Shown: positions 15,184 to 23,247, numbered from the stretch's first letter. The stretch is DNA of 26,620 nucleotides from Nitrospirae bacterium UBA4572 (GCA_002387725.1 DGKK01000021.1:1-26620), one strand, 5' to 3'. The notes: a model not told the origin generated them from the sequence alone. Made by a program: numbers and translations.

Positions 15184-16002
15184 GTGCAGATAGGAAATCT
15201 CCTGTGGCTGTTTTTTATTTTCATGATGCTCCAGCCCGTCATTTCGCGGCGGATGCTCGAATATGCCCGCGCCCAGGCACTTCGTAACCTCGAGCGCTCG
15301 AGGGGGAGTCGGGCCATTGCCCTGGTTCACCGGCAGGAAACCATGAACCTTTTGGGCTTTCCGATCCTTCGGTACATCAACGTCGAAGATTCGGAGGAAA
15401 TCCTGCGGGCCATCAAGCTGACGGATCCCAACACCCCCATCGACCTGATCGTCCACTCCCCCGGCGGCCTGGTTCTTGCGGCCATGCAGATTGCCCATGC
15501 CCTGGCCAATCGGAAGGCTCCCGTGACGGTCTTTGTTCCCCACTTTGCCATGAGCGGGGGAACCCTCATTGCCCTGGCCGCCTCCCAGATCGTGATGGAC
15601 GAAAATGCCGTTCTCGGCCCCGTCGACCCCCAGATCGGGGAGTTTCCGGCGGCCTCCATCCTTCGGGTTCTCGAGCGGAAAAGCCGCGACGAAATCGACG
15701 ATCGGACCCTCATCATGGCCGATGTGGCAGAAAAGGCCATCCGCCAGCTGGCCCTGGGCGTCACGGCGCTTCTCTCAAAGCGCCTGCCGGGAGAGAAGGC
15801 GAAGGGGTTGGCGGAGCTACTGGCGACGGGACACTTTACCCACGATTATCCTCTCACGGTGGAGGAGCTCAGACGCCTCGACATCCCGGTCTCCACCGAC
15901 ATGCCCGAAGAGGTGACCCTGTTCATGCGCCTCTTCCCCCAGCCGAAGCAGCTTTCTCCTTCGGTGAGCTACCTTCCCACCCTCCCGGGGCGCCGTCCGT
16001 GA
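15184..16002 (+). CDS. Membrane-anchored ClpP/SDH-fold serine protease
   Basis: This protein belongs to the serine dehydrogenase-proteinase (SDH_protease) group of the ClpP/crotonase fold, related to SppA-type membrane proteases. One N-terminal membrane segment (about 6-20) anchors it. IDLIVHSPGG (87-95) matches the oxyanion region, and PHFAMSGGTLIALAA carries the likely nucleophile Ser124, followed by DENAVLGPVDPQIGE typical of the group. It has 272 residues. It starts at a GTG with GGGAG six bases upstream. Targets are unknown; membrane-protein quality control is a reasonable guess. It is divergent from the barrel gene. Confidence 0.88.
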   Translation: MQIGNLLWLFFIFMMLQPVISRRMLEYARAQALRNLERSRGSRAIALVHRQETMNLLGFPILRYINVEDSEEILRAIKLTDPNTPIDLIVHSPGGLVLAAMQIAHALANRKAPVTVFVPHFAMSGGTLIALAASQIVMDENAVLGPVDPQIGEFPAASILRVLERKSRDEIDDRTLIMADVAEKAIRQLALGVTALLSKRLPGEKAKGLAELLATGHFTHDYPLTVEELRRLDIPVSTDMPEEVTLFMRLFPQPKQLSPSVSYLPTLPGRRP

Positions 16003-16017
16003 GGGCCGCGCCCTTTT
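16002..16017 (+). terminator. Short GC-rich hairpin with T-run after the protease gene
   Basis: AGGGC and GCCCT form a 5-bp stem with loop CGC, ending in TTTT. It overlaps the stop codon. The stem is short, so termination may be partial. Confidence 0.35.
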
Positions 16018-16049
16018 GGAGGTGATTCATTCTTCCGGAGGAGGCTCTC

Positions 16050-16058
16050 TGTTAGAAT
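16050..16058 (+). promoter_or_regulatory. Possible extended -10 promoter for the seven-gene run
   Basis: TGTTAGAAT fits an extended -10 (TG, one base, TAGAAT), with transcription expected near 16065 and a leader of about 48 bases to the ATG at 16113. No -35 is evident. Confidence 0.35.
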
Positions 16059-16112
16059 GAACGGAGGGACTCTCCCTGCTCCTCACTTTACTTTTTTCGA
16101 AAGGATCGTTTC

Positions 16113-16424
16113 ATGGTCGTTGTTGCCAACAGGATCCGGGTGGCACCCGGGTACGAAAAGGACTTTGAAGAGCGTTTTCGCAATCGCAAGGGAAAGATCG
16201 ACGGTTTCCCGGGCTTCATCCGCAATCTCATTCTTCGCCCGGTGGATTCCGAATATTACTCCGTCATGACCTTCTGGGAATCGGTGGAGGCCTTCGAGGC
16301 CTGGACCCGTTCGGATTCTTTTCGGGAGGCCCACAGCGGCGAGCGTCCTCCCCGCGAGATGTTTTCCGGACCGAATGTTCTGGAAATTCACGAGGTGATC
16401 ATGGATACGGCCGGGCATGTCTAA
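16113..16424 (+). CDS. ABM-domain monooxygenase-like protein (HmoA/IsdG-like)
   Basis: This 103-residue protein is a single antibiotic-biosynthesis-monooxygenase (ferredoxin-like dimeric barrel) domain. The pattern MVVVANRIRVAPGYEKDFEERF, then GKIDGFPGFIRNLILRP, YYSVMTFWES and FEAWTRSDSFREAHSG is characteristic of the HmoA/IsdG-like branch, some members of which degrade haem. Haem breakdown is a family possibility here, not shown. AAAGGA lies seven bases before the ATG. The end overlaps the next gene by eight bases, so it heads a translationally coupled series. Confidence 0.85.
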   Translation: MVVVANRIRVAPGYEKDFEERFRNRKGKIDGFPGFIRNLILRPVDSEYYSVMTFWESVEAFEAWTRSDSFREAHSGERPPREMFSGPNVLEIHEVIMDTAGHV

Positions 16425-17451
16425 AGGCGTTCTTCTCTTGTCGGGAGGGCTCGACTCCACTCTGTCGGGCCTCCTTCTCCGGCGCATGGGGGTCGAGCTC
16501 GTTGCCCTTCACCTCGAAAGCCCCTTCGGGTGCGATTCGATGGCGGAGACGATGGCGAAGGAGATCGGGATTCCCCTGGTGGTGAGACCCAAGGGGGAGG
16601 CCTTTCTCGACATGCTGGGCCATCCCCGCTATGGCTATGGAAGTGCCATGAACCCCTGTGTCGACTGCCGGATCCACATGTTTCGCATGGGGCGCTCCTT
16701 CATGGAAGAGGTGGGGGCCTCCTTTCTGGTGACCGGCGAGGTCCTGGGCCAGAGGCCCATGTCCCAGAAAAAGCGTGCCATCGTCTCCATCGATGCCGAT
16801 TCCGGGATGGAGGGACTTGTTCTCCGCCCCCTCTCTGCCCGCCTTCTTCCCGAGACTCTTCCGGAAAGGGACGGGACAGTCGACAGGAAAAAGCTTTTCG
16901 GCTGGGCGGGGCGATCCCGCAAGCCCCAGCTCGCGCTGGCCGCCCGCCTGGGACTTTCCACCATCCCGTCCCCCGCCGGGGGGTGCCTTCTCACCGACTC
17001 CCATTTCAACGACAGGATCGGAGACTTTGTCCGCATCGACTGGTCGACGGAGAAAGAAGCCGGCTCCCGTCGGGAGGCGGTGGCGTCAATCCTTCGCTAC
17101 GGAAGACATTTTCGGTTCGAGGAAGGCGAGTGGGTCGTCGTCGGGCGGTCCCTGGAGGACAATCGGAATCTCGAGAGGCATATCCGGGGAGCCGGGGTCG
17201 CCTTCCGCCCGGAGGGTTTCGACGGCCCCCTCGTCTGTCTTCTCTCCGATCCCCCCGTTCCCGTCGCTCGCATGGAGGAGCTGGCGGTGGGTGCCCTTCA
17301 TGCCTTTGGTGGAGGCAAGGTTCCGGACGGACCGCTCTCCGTCAAGGTATTGTCAAAGGAGGGAGAACGCCCCCACACCTTGCCGATGCTCTCCCCCGAG
17401 CGCCACCATCTTCGGGATAAGACGGTGTGGATGGCCCGGTGGAGGCAATAA
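16417..17451 (+). CDS. PP-loop ATPase, ThiI/MnmA-like tRNA sulfurtransferase family
   Basis: This 344-residue enzyme has an N-terminal ATP-pyrophosphatase domain: PP-loop SGGLDS (9-14), Cys81-x-x-Cys84 in NPCVDCRIHMF, then TGEVLGQRPMSQ (106-117) and SPAGGCLLTD with Cys190. These mark the group usually annotated as tRNA thiouridylase or ThiI-like. There is no THUMP domain. The C-terminal part (about 200-344) resembles the NFACT-R type RNA-binding domain seen in this group. It probably adenylates and thiolates a tRNA base or a related substrate, but the exact product is unproven. It overlaps the ABM gene by eight bases and the radical SAM gene by one base (TAATG). Confidence 0.85.
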   Translation: MSKGVLLLSGGLDSTLSGLLLRRMGVELVALHLESPFGCDSMAETMAKEIGIPLVVRPKGEAFLDMLGHPRYGYGSAMNPCVDCRIHMFRMGRSFMEEVGASFLVTGEVLGQRPMSQKKRAIVSIDADSGMEGLVLRPLSARLLPETLPERDGTVDRKKLFGWAGRSRKPQLALAARLGLSTIPSPAGGCLLTDSHFNDRIGDFVRIDWSTEKEAGSRREAVASILRYGRHFRFEEGEWVVVGRSLEDNRNLERHIRGAGVAFRPEGFDGPLVCLLSDPPVPVARMEELAVGALHAFGGGKVPDGPLSVKVLSKEGERPHTLPMLSPERHHLRDKTVWMARWRQ

Positions 17452-18362
17452 TGGCCACGGTCAAAGAGCTCGTCGCCGACCACAGCCGGCAATTTTCCCT
17501 CCGGGGAAGGACATTTGTTTCGGTATACCCGGTTTTTTCCCGCCGGGCCGGCGGAATCTCCGTGGGAGTCAACCTGAACCTGGACCGGGGGTGCAACTTC
17601 GACTGCATCTACTGCCAGGTGGACCGCTCCGCTCCTCCCTCCCCCCAGCTTCCTGCCCTCAGGGAGCTTCCGGGGATTGTCCGGGAGGAGCTGGAGCTTT
17701 TGTTTGATGCGATATCCACGGGAGAATTCTTTTCTCGTCCCCCCTTCGAGGATCTTCCCGAGAATCTGAGGCTGGTTCGGGACATCGCCTTTTCCGGGGA
17801 TGGAGAACCGACCCTCTCCCCGGTCTTTCTCGAGACCGCCCGGATTGCGCGAGACTTTCTCTCCAAGAAGACGATGTCCGGAGATCCCCCCCCTTTGCGG
17901 CTGATCACAAACGGTACGGGACTTTTCAGCCGAGATCTCCGGACGAAGACTCAGGAGATCTTTCTCGAACAGGGTCCGGGAGAAATCTGGCTCAAGCTCG
18001 ATGCCGCGACCCCGGCGTCCTTCGATCGGATCGACCGCTCCCACATCCCCTTTTCCCGGATGATGGAAGGGCTCGAGGAGATCGTCCTCAGCCTCCCGGT
18101 GACACTTCAGACGATGGTTCTCGACTTCGGCTCTCCCGGGAGCCCCGGATCCTTGATCTCCGATCGCACCTTCTGGGAGCCGCTTCTTGAGCGTGTGGCG
18201 CTCTGGAGCCAAAAGGGAGCCAGAATACGGGCCTGGCATCTTTATGGGGTCGCCCGTACACCGGCACTTCCGGAGGTTCGCCGGGTCGAACCCTCCCGTC
18301 TTCTTGCCTATGCTGAAGAGGCCAGGGAACGCCTCCCGTTTCCGGTGGAGGTCTTTGCATGA
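17451..18362 (+). CDS. Radical SAM protein, TYW1-like (COG0731 type)
   Basis: This radical S-adenosylmethionine enzyme of 303 residues has the cluster motif Cys48-x3-Cys52-x2-Cys55 (RGCNFDCIYCQVD) and FSGDGEPTL (114-122), the GE-containing SAM-binding motif typical of the COG0731 group related to wybutosine synthase TYW1. LITNG and LKLDA match later barrel strands. I chose the ATG at 17451 because GGAGG precedes it closely and it overlaps the previous stop by one base; the frame from 17427 uses a GTG without a site. It overlaps the deacetylase gene as ATGA. The substrate is unknown, and its neighbour suggests RNA or sulfur chemistry (inference). Confidence 0.9.
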   Translation: MATVKELVADHSRQFSLRGRTFVSVYPVFSRRAGGISVGVNLNLDRGCNFDCIYCQVDRSAPPSPQLPALRELPGIVREELELLFDAISTGEFFSRPPFEDLPENLRLVRDIAFSGDGEPTLSPVFLETARIARDFLSKKTMSGDPPPLRLITNGTGLFSRDLRTKTQEIFLEQGPGEIWLKLDAATPASFDRIDRSHIPFSRMMEGLEEIVLSLPVTLQTMVLDFGSPGSPGSLISDRTFWEPLLERVALWSQKGARIRAWHLYGVARTPALPEVRRVEPSRLLAYAEEARERLPFPVEVFA

Positions 18363-19306
18363 ATTCCTCCCTCCCCGAGTTTTTTGCCGGTTATGCCGGT
18401 CTTGCCCACGACAGCGGGCCGGGTCACCCCGAATCTCCGGGAAGGCTCTCGACGGTGATCGAGGTGGGGGAGCGCCTGGCGGCAGAGGGGAGGGCCCAAC
18501 TTGTGGAGGCAAGTCCCGAGAAGGATCTTGCCTTGGCCCGAACCGTCCACGACGGGGCCTATGTGGACTTTCTGGAGGGAATGGGATCGCATGCGCCTTC
18601 CCGCCCCATCGATGGTGATACCCGGGTCGGGGGGGCGACGGTCGTGGCCTTGCGGGAGACCCTCGGTCTTGTCAGGGAGCTTTCGGTGACACCTCCCGGA
18701 ACTTTCCGCCGGACCTTTGTGGCGATGAGGCCTCCCGGCCACCACGCCCATTCCGGGGGGGGCATGGGCTTCTGTGCGATCAATCCCTTAGCCATCCTGT
18801 GCGCCCTCCGGAGATCGGGAAATCCGTCGGAACGTCTCGCCGTCTTCGACTTCGACGTGCATCACGGAAACGGAACCGAAGAGATTCTCCGAAAGCTTCC
18901 CGGACCGGAAAATTTTTTGTTTGTCAGCACCCATCGCCATCCGTTCTATCCCGGGACCGGGTCGGGACGGGACAACTGGCAAGGGGCCGACGGGGAGGGG
19001 ATCCTCGACATTCCTCTGCCGGCAGGGACGGATGATGGCGACTACGAGCGGATTCTTGAAGAGGTCGTTTTTCCACGAATCTCTCTCTTTTCCCCCGGAG
19101 CGATTCTGGTGAGCGCCGGATTCGACGCCCATCGGGATGATCCCCTGGGGGACATGGCACTGACTGAGGAAAGCTACCATCGGGTGGGCTCCTGGTTGAA
19201 AGGGGCGACCAAAGGCCCCTGCGCGGCCTTCCTGGAGGGCGGGTACGATCTTTCTGCCCTGCGCCACTCTTCGATGGCCTTTCTCTCGGGATGGTTTGGA
19301 GAGTAG
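18359..19306 (+). CDS. Histone-deacetylase-fold zinc hydrolase
   Basis: This arginase/deacetylase-fold enzyme has 315 residues and belongs to the bacterial HDAC-like/AcuC/acetylpolyamine amidohydrolase group. It has His128-His129 (RPPGHHAH), zinc ligands Asp166 and His168 (FDFDVHHGNG) and Asp256 (SAGFDAHRDDPLG), and the catalytic Tyr296 in LEGGYDL. All are present, so it should be an active amide hydrolase. The start overlaps the radical SAM stop by four bases, showing co-translation. The substrate may be an acetylated lysine, a polyamine or a pathway intermediate made by its neighbours. Confidence 0.92.
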   Translation: MNSSLPEFFAGYAGLAHDSGPGHPESPGRLSTVIEVGERLAAEGRAQLVEASPEKDLALARTVHDGAYVDFLEGMGSHAPSRPIDGDTRVGGATVVALRETLGLVRELSVTPPGTFRRTFVAMRPPGHHAHSGGGMGFCAINPLAILCALRRSGNPSERLAVFDFDVHHGNGTEEILRKLPGPENFLFVSTHRHPFYPGTGSGRDNWQGADGEGILDIPLPAGTDDGDYERILEEVVFPRISLFSPGAILVSAGFDAHRDDPLGDMALTEESYHRVGSWLKGATKGPCAAFLEGGYDLSALRHSSMAFLSGWFGE

Positions 19307-19382
19307 AATAAGGACCGGGACGCTATGGCGGGTTGACCCGGGCGCCCTTAACGACTTCGCTCTGATTGACTAGGAAGAGAAT

Positions 19383-19823
19383 GTGGTGGAGACTCTTGTT
19401 TCGGATCTGAAAGAGGGAACGCGACAGCTTGTTCTTTGTGTCCCGGTGGTGGCTGTTCCCATGGAGGACGGCCGCGACGAATGGTGCTTTGCCCCGGAAG
19501 AGGAGCATCGTCGGGAGATGGCTCGCCTCGAGGCTCTCTTTGAGAAGTGGGAATCGGAATCTCTTCCCGCGATGCGGGATCGTCATCCCCATCGGGAAGC
19601 CGAGATTCGGGAGCTTTTGCGGATCGTTCGCTCCAAAATTCTCTTGAACAAGAGTAACCGGCACTTTCTGGGCTATATTCCAAGGGGAGGAAAGGTCGAC
19701 GAGGGTCGATCCTTTTATTTGACGACCTTCGAGCGGACCTTCGTTCATTTGACCGGCCTTTTGTCCGACGTGACGGAGACCGGCCTGTCCGGAGAGACCT
19801 CCGGACGCACCAAAGGATCCTGA
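19383..19823 (+). CDS. Unrecognised small protein, same operon
   Basis: I do not recognise this 146-residue protein. It has no signal peptide or membrane segment, so it is probably cytoplasmic. Residues 38-100 are rich in charged helical sequence (HRREMARLEALFEKWE, REAEIRELLRIVRSKILLN), followed by HFLGYIPRGG and FERTFVHLTGLL. It begins at a GTG with AGGAAG upstream, 76 bases after the deacetylase. Only one base separates its stop from the next start, so the two small genes are probably translated together. Confidence 0.65.
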   Translation: MVETLVSDLKEGTRQLVLCVPVVAVPMEDGRDEWCFAPEEEHRREMARLEALFEKWESESLPAMRDRHPHREAEIRELLRIVRSKILLNKSNRHFLGYIPRGGKVDEGRSFYLTTFERTFVHLTGLLSDVTETGLSGETSGRTKGS

Positions 19824-19824
19824 C

Positions 19825-20259
19825 ATGGAACCCTCACATGAAAACGGCCACTGTGATTCTTGCGGAAGGAGCAATGTCGTCCTCTACAAGCTCTCTCTGG
19901 GCCATGATTTCTTTGATCGTCCCTACGACAGGCTGACCTCGCCGGGAGATCTCTTCCCTCGCTGGTATTGCGAGGAGTGCTCCCGGGAGAAGGATTTCCA
20001 GCGGGATGTCCGGGCCATACGGGAGGAGTTCGTCAAGCTTCGGTGCGGTCAGTGTTCGCTGCTTGATTCCCCGTCAGTGTTTTCCCGGGCCCGGCAGCGG
20101 ATTGCCGAGATCGATCAAAGCGTCAAGCGGGGACGGGGCCCCCATGTGATCCTTGCGCCTCGAGAGGTGGCGCATCTTCTCATGGAGCTCGACTCTTGGG
20201 CGGAGGAGCATGATGGGGGAGAGAATGGGGTGAAAAACGAAACGGTCGGCAAGGGGTGA
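19825..20259 (+). CDS. Putative zinc-binding protein with three CxxC pairs
   Basis: This is a 144-residue cytoplasmic protein of unknown function. It has three Cys-x-x-Cys pairs: residues 10-13 (CDSC), 49-52 (CEEC) and 74-77 (CGQC). Two of these could form one zinc ribbon, with the third pair for a second metal or a redox role. A helical C-terminus (about 84-128) follows, then a charged tail. AAAGGA lies nine bases before the ATG. It sits between the unrecognised 146-residue gene and fbp, with the stop three bases from the fbp ATG. Zinc-ribbon proteins of this kind often bind nucleic acid or act as assembly partners, but nothing here proves it. Confidence 0.7.
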   Translation: MEPSHENGHCDSCGRSNVVLYKLSLGHDFFDRPYDRLTSPGDLFPRWYCEECSREKDFQRDVRAIREEFVKLRCGQCSLLDSPSVFSRARQRIAEIDQSVKRGRGPHVILAPREVAHLLMELDSWAEEHDGGENGVKNETVGKG

Positions 20260-20261
20260 CA

Positions 20262-21263
20262 ATGGACAAAGGTCAAGGTCTTGATGATCTGGTGCGGCAG
20301 GCGGCAGGACTCTCCGACGGTGAACGAACGGCTGCCATGAGAATCCTGGCGGCCATTGCCAAAGGCGGGAGGGAGATGGCCTCGCTTCTCTCCTCCGGTC
20401 CAATCCGGGGGCTGACCGGAGCCTCGGGGGCCGTAAATGTCCAGGGAGAAGAGGTTCAGACCTTTGACGAGATCGCCCAGGAGGTCTTTACACGGACGCT
20501 TCGGGACTCCGGCTCCGTCAGCCTTCTTGTCTCCGAGGAGAGGGAGGATCCCGAAGTTTTGGGAGAAGGGGCCTTTCATGTCGCCATGGACCCCCTCGAC
20601 GGTTCGTCCAACCTCGCCGTCTCAGGTCCTGTGGGGTCGATCTTCTGTGCCTACAGGCCTTCCTCCCGGAAGACCGGGAGCCCCGCGAGCGACGTTCTCG
20701 CTTCGGTGGGGACCCCGGTGATGGCGGCCTATGTCCTCTACAGCGTCTCGACGCTTCTGGTCGTCTCCTTCGGCAGTGAGGTCCGGCAGTATGCCCTCGA
20801 GAGTTCCCGGGGGGAATTCCTTCCGATTCCCGGGGTGGTGCGCTTTCCGGAAAATGGAGGCAACATCGTCAGCCTCAATGCCGGGAACTCCTCCCGCTGG
20901 AGGGAGGGCGACAGGCATTACCTTCGCTCCCTCGAGGGACGATCCTACACCGCCCGTTATGTGGGGGCACTGGTCATGGACTTCCACCGGAATCTTCTCA
21001 AGGGGGGGATCTATCTCTACCCGGGAGACCTCCCCAAGCCGGGCAAGGAGGGAGGCTCCGGCCATCCCGAAGGCAAGCTTCGGCTGCTCTATGAGGCAAT
21101 CCCCATGGCGTGGATCGCCCGGGCGGCGGGAGGAGAGGCCGTCGATGGCCACCGTCCGATTCTCGAGGTTCCTCCCGTGCATATTCATCAGAGAGTGCCG
21201 CTCGTCGTGGGGACGGCCTCCATGGTGGCCGACTATCTCCGCATCGTCTCCTCGGTGTCCTGA
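20262..21263 (+). CDS. fbp: Class I fructose-1,6-bisphosphatase
   Basis: It hydrolyses fructose-1,6-bisphosphate to fructose-6-phosphate in gluconeogenesis or a carbon-fixation cycle. The 333-residue protein has the metal-binding Glu pair (SEERED, 92-93), the class I signature MDPLDGSSN (109-117), and substrate-binding parts YVGALVMDFHR, GGIYLYPGD and KLRLLYEAIPMAWI. I chose the ATG at 20262 (AAGGGG about six bases upstream); an overlapping GTG at 20256 sits directly on that site. It is the last gene in the run and converges with the aldehyde dehydrogenase gene. Confidence 0.95.
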   Translation: MDKGQGLDDLVRQAAGLSDGERTAAMRILAAIAKGGREMASLLSSGPIRGLTGASGAVNVQGEEVQTFDEIAQEVFTRTLRDSGSVSLLVSEEREDPEVLGEGAFHVAMDPLDGSSNLAVSGPVGSIFCAYRPSSRKTGSPASDVLASVGTPVMAAYVLYSVSTLLVVSFGSEVRQYALESSRGEFLPIPGVVRFPENGGNIVSLNAGNSSRWREGDRHYLRSLEGRSYTARYVGALVMDFHRNLLKGGIYLYPGDLPKPGKEGGSGHPEGKLRLLYEAIPMAWIARAAGGEAVDGHRPILEVPPVHIHQRVPLVVGTASMVADYLRIVSSVS

Positions 21264-21274
21264 CGCCCTTTTGT

Positions 21275-21304
21275 GCGAGGGGGAGGGTTTGTCCCCGACC
21301 TCGC
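21275..21304. terminator. Hairpin between convergent fbp and aldehyde dehydrogenase genes
   Basis: GCGAGG with GGGA pairs with TCCC and CCTCGC (three-base bulge) in the 40-base gap between the two stop codons. No T-run follows on either side. It could act as a two-way end structure but not as a classic intrinsic terminator. Confidence 0.35.
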
Positions 21305-22803
21305 TAGCTCCCCGCCGGAAGCCGAAAGGCCAGCAGGCGGGGACGGCTCATCTCCTCCATGGCATAGGCAATCCCTTCAAATCCGCTTCCCGATTCCTTG
21401 ATTCCCCCGTAGGGCCAGTGGTCCAGTCGAAAGGTGGGAATCTCGTTGATCAGCACTCCTCCCGCATCAATGGCCCGTGCCCATCCGAAGGCCCGGTCGA
21501 TCTCCCGCGTGAAGATGCCCGCCTGAATTCCATAGCGTGACCGGTTGATTCTCTCGATCGCCTCTTCGGGGGTGTCGAAGGGGTTGATCGTGGCCACAGG
21601 ACCGAAGACCTCCTCCTGCTCGATGGGCCAATCGGCTCCCGTTCCCTTGAGAAAGACCGGATAGAGAAGGGCTCCTTCCTGGCGAAGAGCGGTCAGGGGT
21701 TTCGCACCGGAGGCGATCGCCTCCTCGACCTTTCGACGAACGTTGTCCGCGTGGGACCGTGTGATGAGAGGGGCCACAAGTGTGCGGGGCGAGTCCGGCC
21801 TGCCAATTTTCCCGTCCCTTTCGAGAGCCTCCGTTTTCTCCCTCAGGAGGGCGCAAAGAGGCTCAAGGAGCGGTCTTGCCACAAGAATTCGCTGAATGGA
21901 GATGCAGACCTGGCCGGAGTAGGCAAAGGCTCCGGCAATGAGCCTGTCGGGAAGGTCGCCGGTCATTCCGTCCTCCAAAATCATGACGGCGGCGGCTCCC
22001 CCGAGCTCGAGCAGGACCTTTTTCCTGGGAACTCGGTCCCGTATTTGCCAGCCGACGGTGGCCGAGCCGGTAAAGGAGATGACGGGCAAGGCGGGATGGT
22101 CGATGAGGCGCTGGGTGTCCGGGAGATCGCAGGGAAGAATCGAAAGGGCTTCCGGGGGCATTCCGGCCGCAAGGAGGATCTCCCCCAGAACAAGCGCGGT
22201 CGTCATGCCCCGGGGAGCCGGCTTGACGACGAGGGCGCTGCCGGTGGCAATGGCAGGAGCCACCTTGTGGGCCAGAAGGTTCAGGGGAAAGTTATAGGGG
22301 GTAATGGCCAGGACCGGTCCTGCCGACACCCGCTCCACCAGGCCGACCATTCCCGTACCCTGCGGGACAAGGTTCCCGGGCTGGAAGTGGTGCCCCGTGG
22401 TCGTGGACAGATCCGCGGCCACGCGAAAGGTTGCGATGGCCCGGTCGACCTCGAAAAGGGCGGCCGAAGAGGGTTTTCCCACTTCAGCGGTGATGAGGTG
22501 GGCCAGCGAAGTCCTGTTCTCTTCGATCCCCCGGGCGGTCTCTTCGAGGATGGCGCGCCTCCGGTATGGGGGGAGGTGAGACAGGATCTCCTGGCCTTTG
22601 GCAATCGCATCGAGGGCAGACTGGAGATGGTCCGTTCCGGGACGGGCCACTTCCCATGATCCGTCCTTTTTCTCCATGGCGACGAGAGGGTGTGGGAGAG
22701 TCCCGGTAAAGCTTTGAAGTTCGTGAGGGGGGAGGGTCCCGGTCTCCCATCGTCCTCCGACCAGAAAGGGAACGGGGGTGCGGGAGAGGAGTGGCTCGGC
22801 CAT
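21304..22803 (-). CDS. NAD(P)-dependent aldehyde dehydrogenase (lactaldehyde/GapN-like)
   Basis: This 499-residue aldehyde dehydrogenase has Asn171 in ITPYNFPLN, Lys194 for cofactor binding, the general base Glu266 in LLELGG, and the nucleophile Cys300 in YSGQVCISIQRI. EVGKPSSAALFEVDRAIATFRVAA is typical of the lactaldehyde/non-phosphorylating glyceraldehyde-3-phosphate branch, though the substrate cannot be fixed from sequence. LELGGAAAV has Ala where most relatives have Asn. I chose the ATG at 22803 (AAAGGA eight bases upstream); the open frame beyond it has no family similarity and runs through a neighbour's terminator. It converges on fbp, hinting at triose or gluconeogenic metabolism. 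Confidence 0.92.
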   Translation of the reverse strand: MAEPLLSRTPVPFLVGGRWETGTLPPHELQSFTGTLPHPLVAMEKKDGSWEVARPGTDHLQSALDAIAKGQEILSHLPPYRRRAILEETARGIEENRTSLAHLITAEVGKPSSAALFEVDRAIATFRVAADLSTTTGHHFQPGNLVPQGTGMVGLVERVSAGPVLAITPYNFPLNLLAHKVAPAIATGSALVVKPAPRGMTTALVLGEILLAAGMPPEALSILPCDLPDTQRLIDHPALPVISFTGSATVGWQIRDRVPRKKVLLELGGAAAVMILEDGMTGDLPDRLIAGAFAYSGQVCISIQRILVARPLLEPLCALLREKTEALERDGKIGRPDSPRTLVAPLITRSHADNVRRKVEEAIASGAKPLTALRQEGALLYPVFLKGTGADWPIEQEEVFGPVATINPFDTPEEAIERINRSRYGIQAGIFTREIDRAFGWARAIDAGGVLINEIPTFRLDHWPYGGIKESGSGFEGIAYAMEEMSRPRLLAFRLPAGS

Positions 22804-22954
22804 AAGACGGATCCTTTCTGCGGGAGGGGAGGATGCGCTGGAATTCACTGCTCCCAAGAATACCATTGGGGCAATGTGCCGAAAAGAGGAGGCCGACGAA
22901 GAAGGGGAAACGGAAGACGATCGGGCAGGGGGAGGGATGCAGAAGAAATAGAGA

Positions 22955-23004
22955 GAAAAAGGCAGGGAGCCGTTGACCCGCCGCACGAAGCGGGGCGGCT
23001 CCCC
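22955..23004 (-). terminator. Terminator of the small membrane protein gene
   Basis: On the minus strand GGGAGCCG (8 bp) pairs with CGGCTCCC around a GC-rich inner hairpin, followed after a few bases by five T residues and a pyrimidine-rich stretch. It begins 10 bases after the small gene's stop. Confidence 0.7.
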
Positions 23005-23013
23005 GTCAGGAAA

Positions 23014-23151
23014 TCAGAAGCCGGCGCCCTTGCCAGCACTTCTTCTTCGGGAATCACCGCTCCCAAAAGCATAGGCCAGTCCGCTGGTCAGAAGAAAAAA
23101 ACCTACGATCACGAGAACTATCATTCCCGGGTTGGCTGAAGGTCCCAACAT
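23014..23151 (-). CDS. 45-residue single-pass membrane microprotein
   Basis: This short gene encodes about eight polar residues, one hydrophobic helix (residues 10-29, MIVLVIVGFFLLTSGLAYAF), and a basic tail with three arginines in a row (35-37). The basic tail on the C-terminal side suggests an N-out/C-in inner-membrane orientation (positive-inside rule). The ATG has AAAGGA eight bases upstream, and a promoter-like pair and a terminator flank it, so it forms a complete transcription unit. I cannot match it to a named family. It is too short to exclude chance on coding grounds, but the combination of signals is persuasive. Confidence 0.7.
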   Translation of the reverse strand: MLGPSANPGMIVLVIVGFFLLTSGLAYAFGSGDSRRRSAGKGAGF

Positions 23152-23217
23152 CTGTCGTATCCTTTCTTGTGAGTGTGTGTTCGCCGGCATATCCTGCTCA
23201 ATCTCCCGGCAGGATTG

Positions 23218-23247
23218 ATTTTATTCCCCCCTTATTTTTCTCTTCAA
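23218..23247 (-). promoter_or_regulatory. Putative promoter of the membrane microprotein
   Basis: On the minus strand TTGAAG (23242-23247) and TAAAAT (23218-23223, five of six) are 18 bases apart, with an expected leader of about 60 bases. Confidence 0.45.

Noticed and set aside
22804..22986. N-terminal extension of the aldehyde dehydrogenase frame
   Set aside because: It is low-complexity and Ser/Pro-rich, and runs through the terminator of the upstream small gene. The ATG at 22803 has a good ribosome site.
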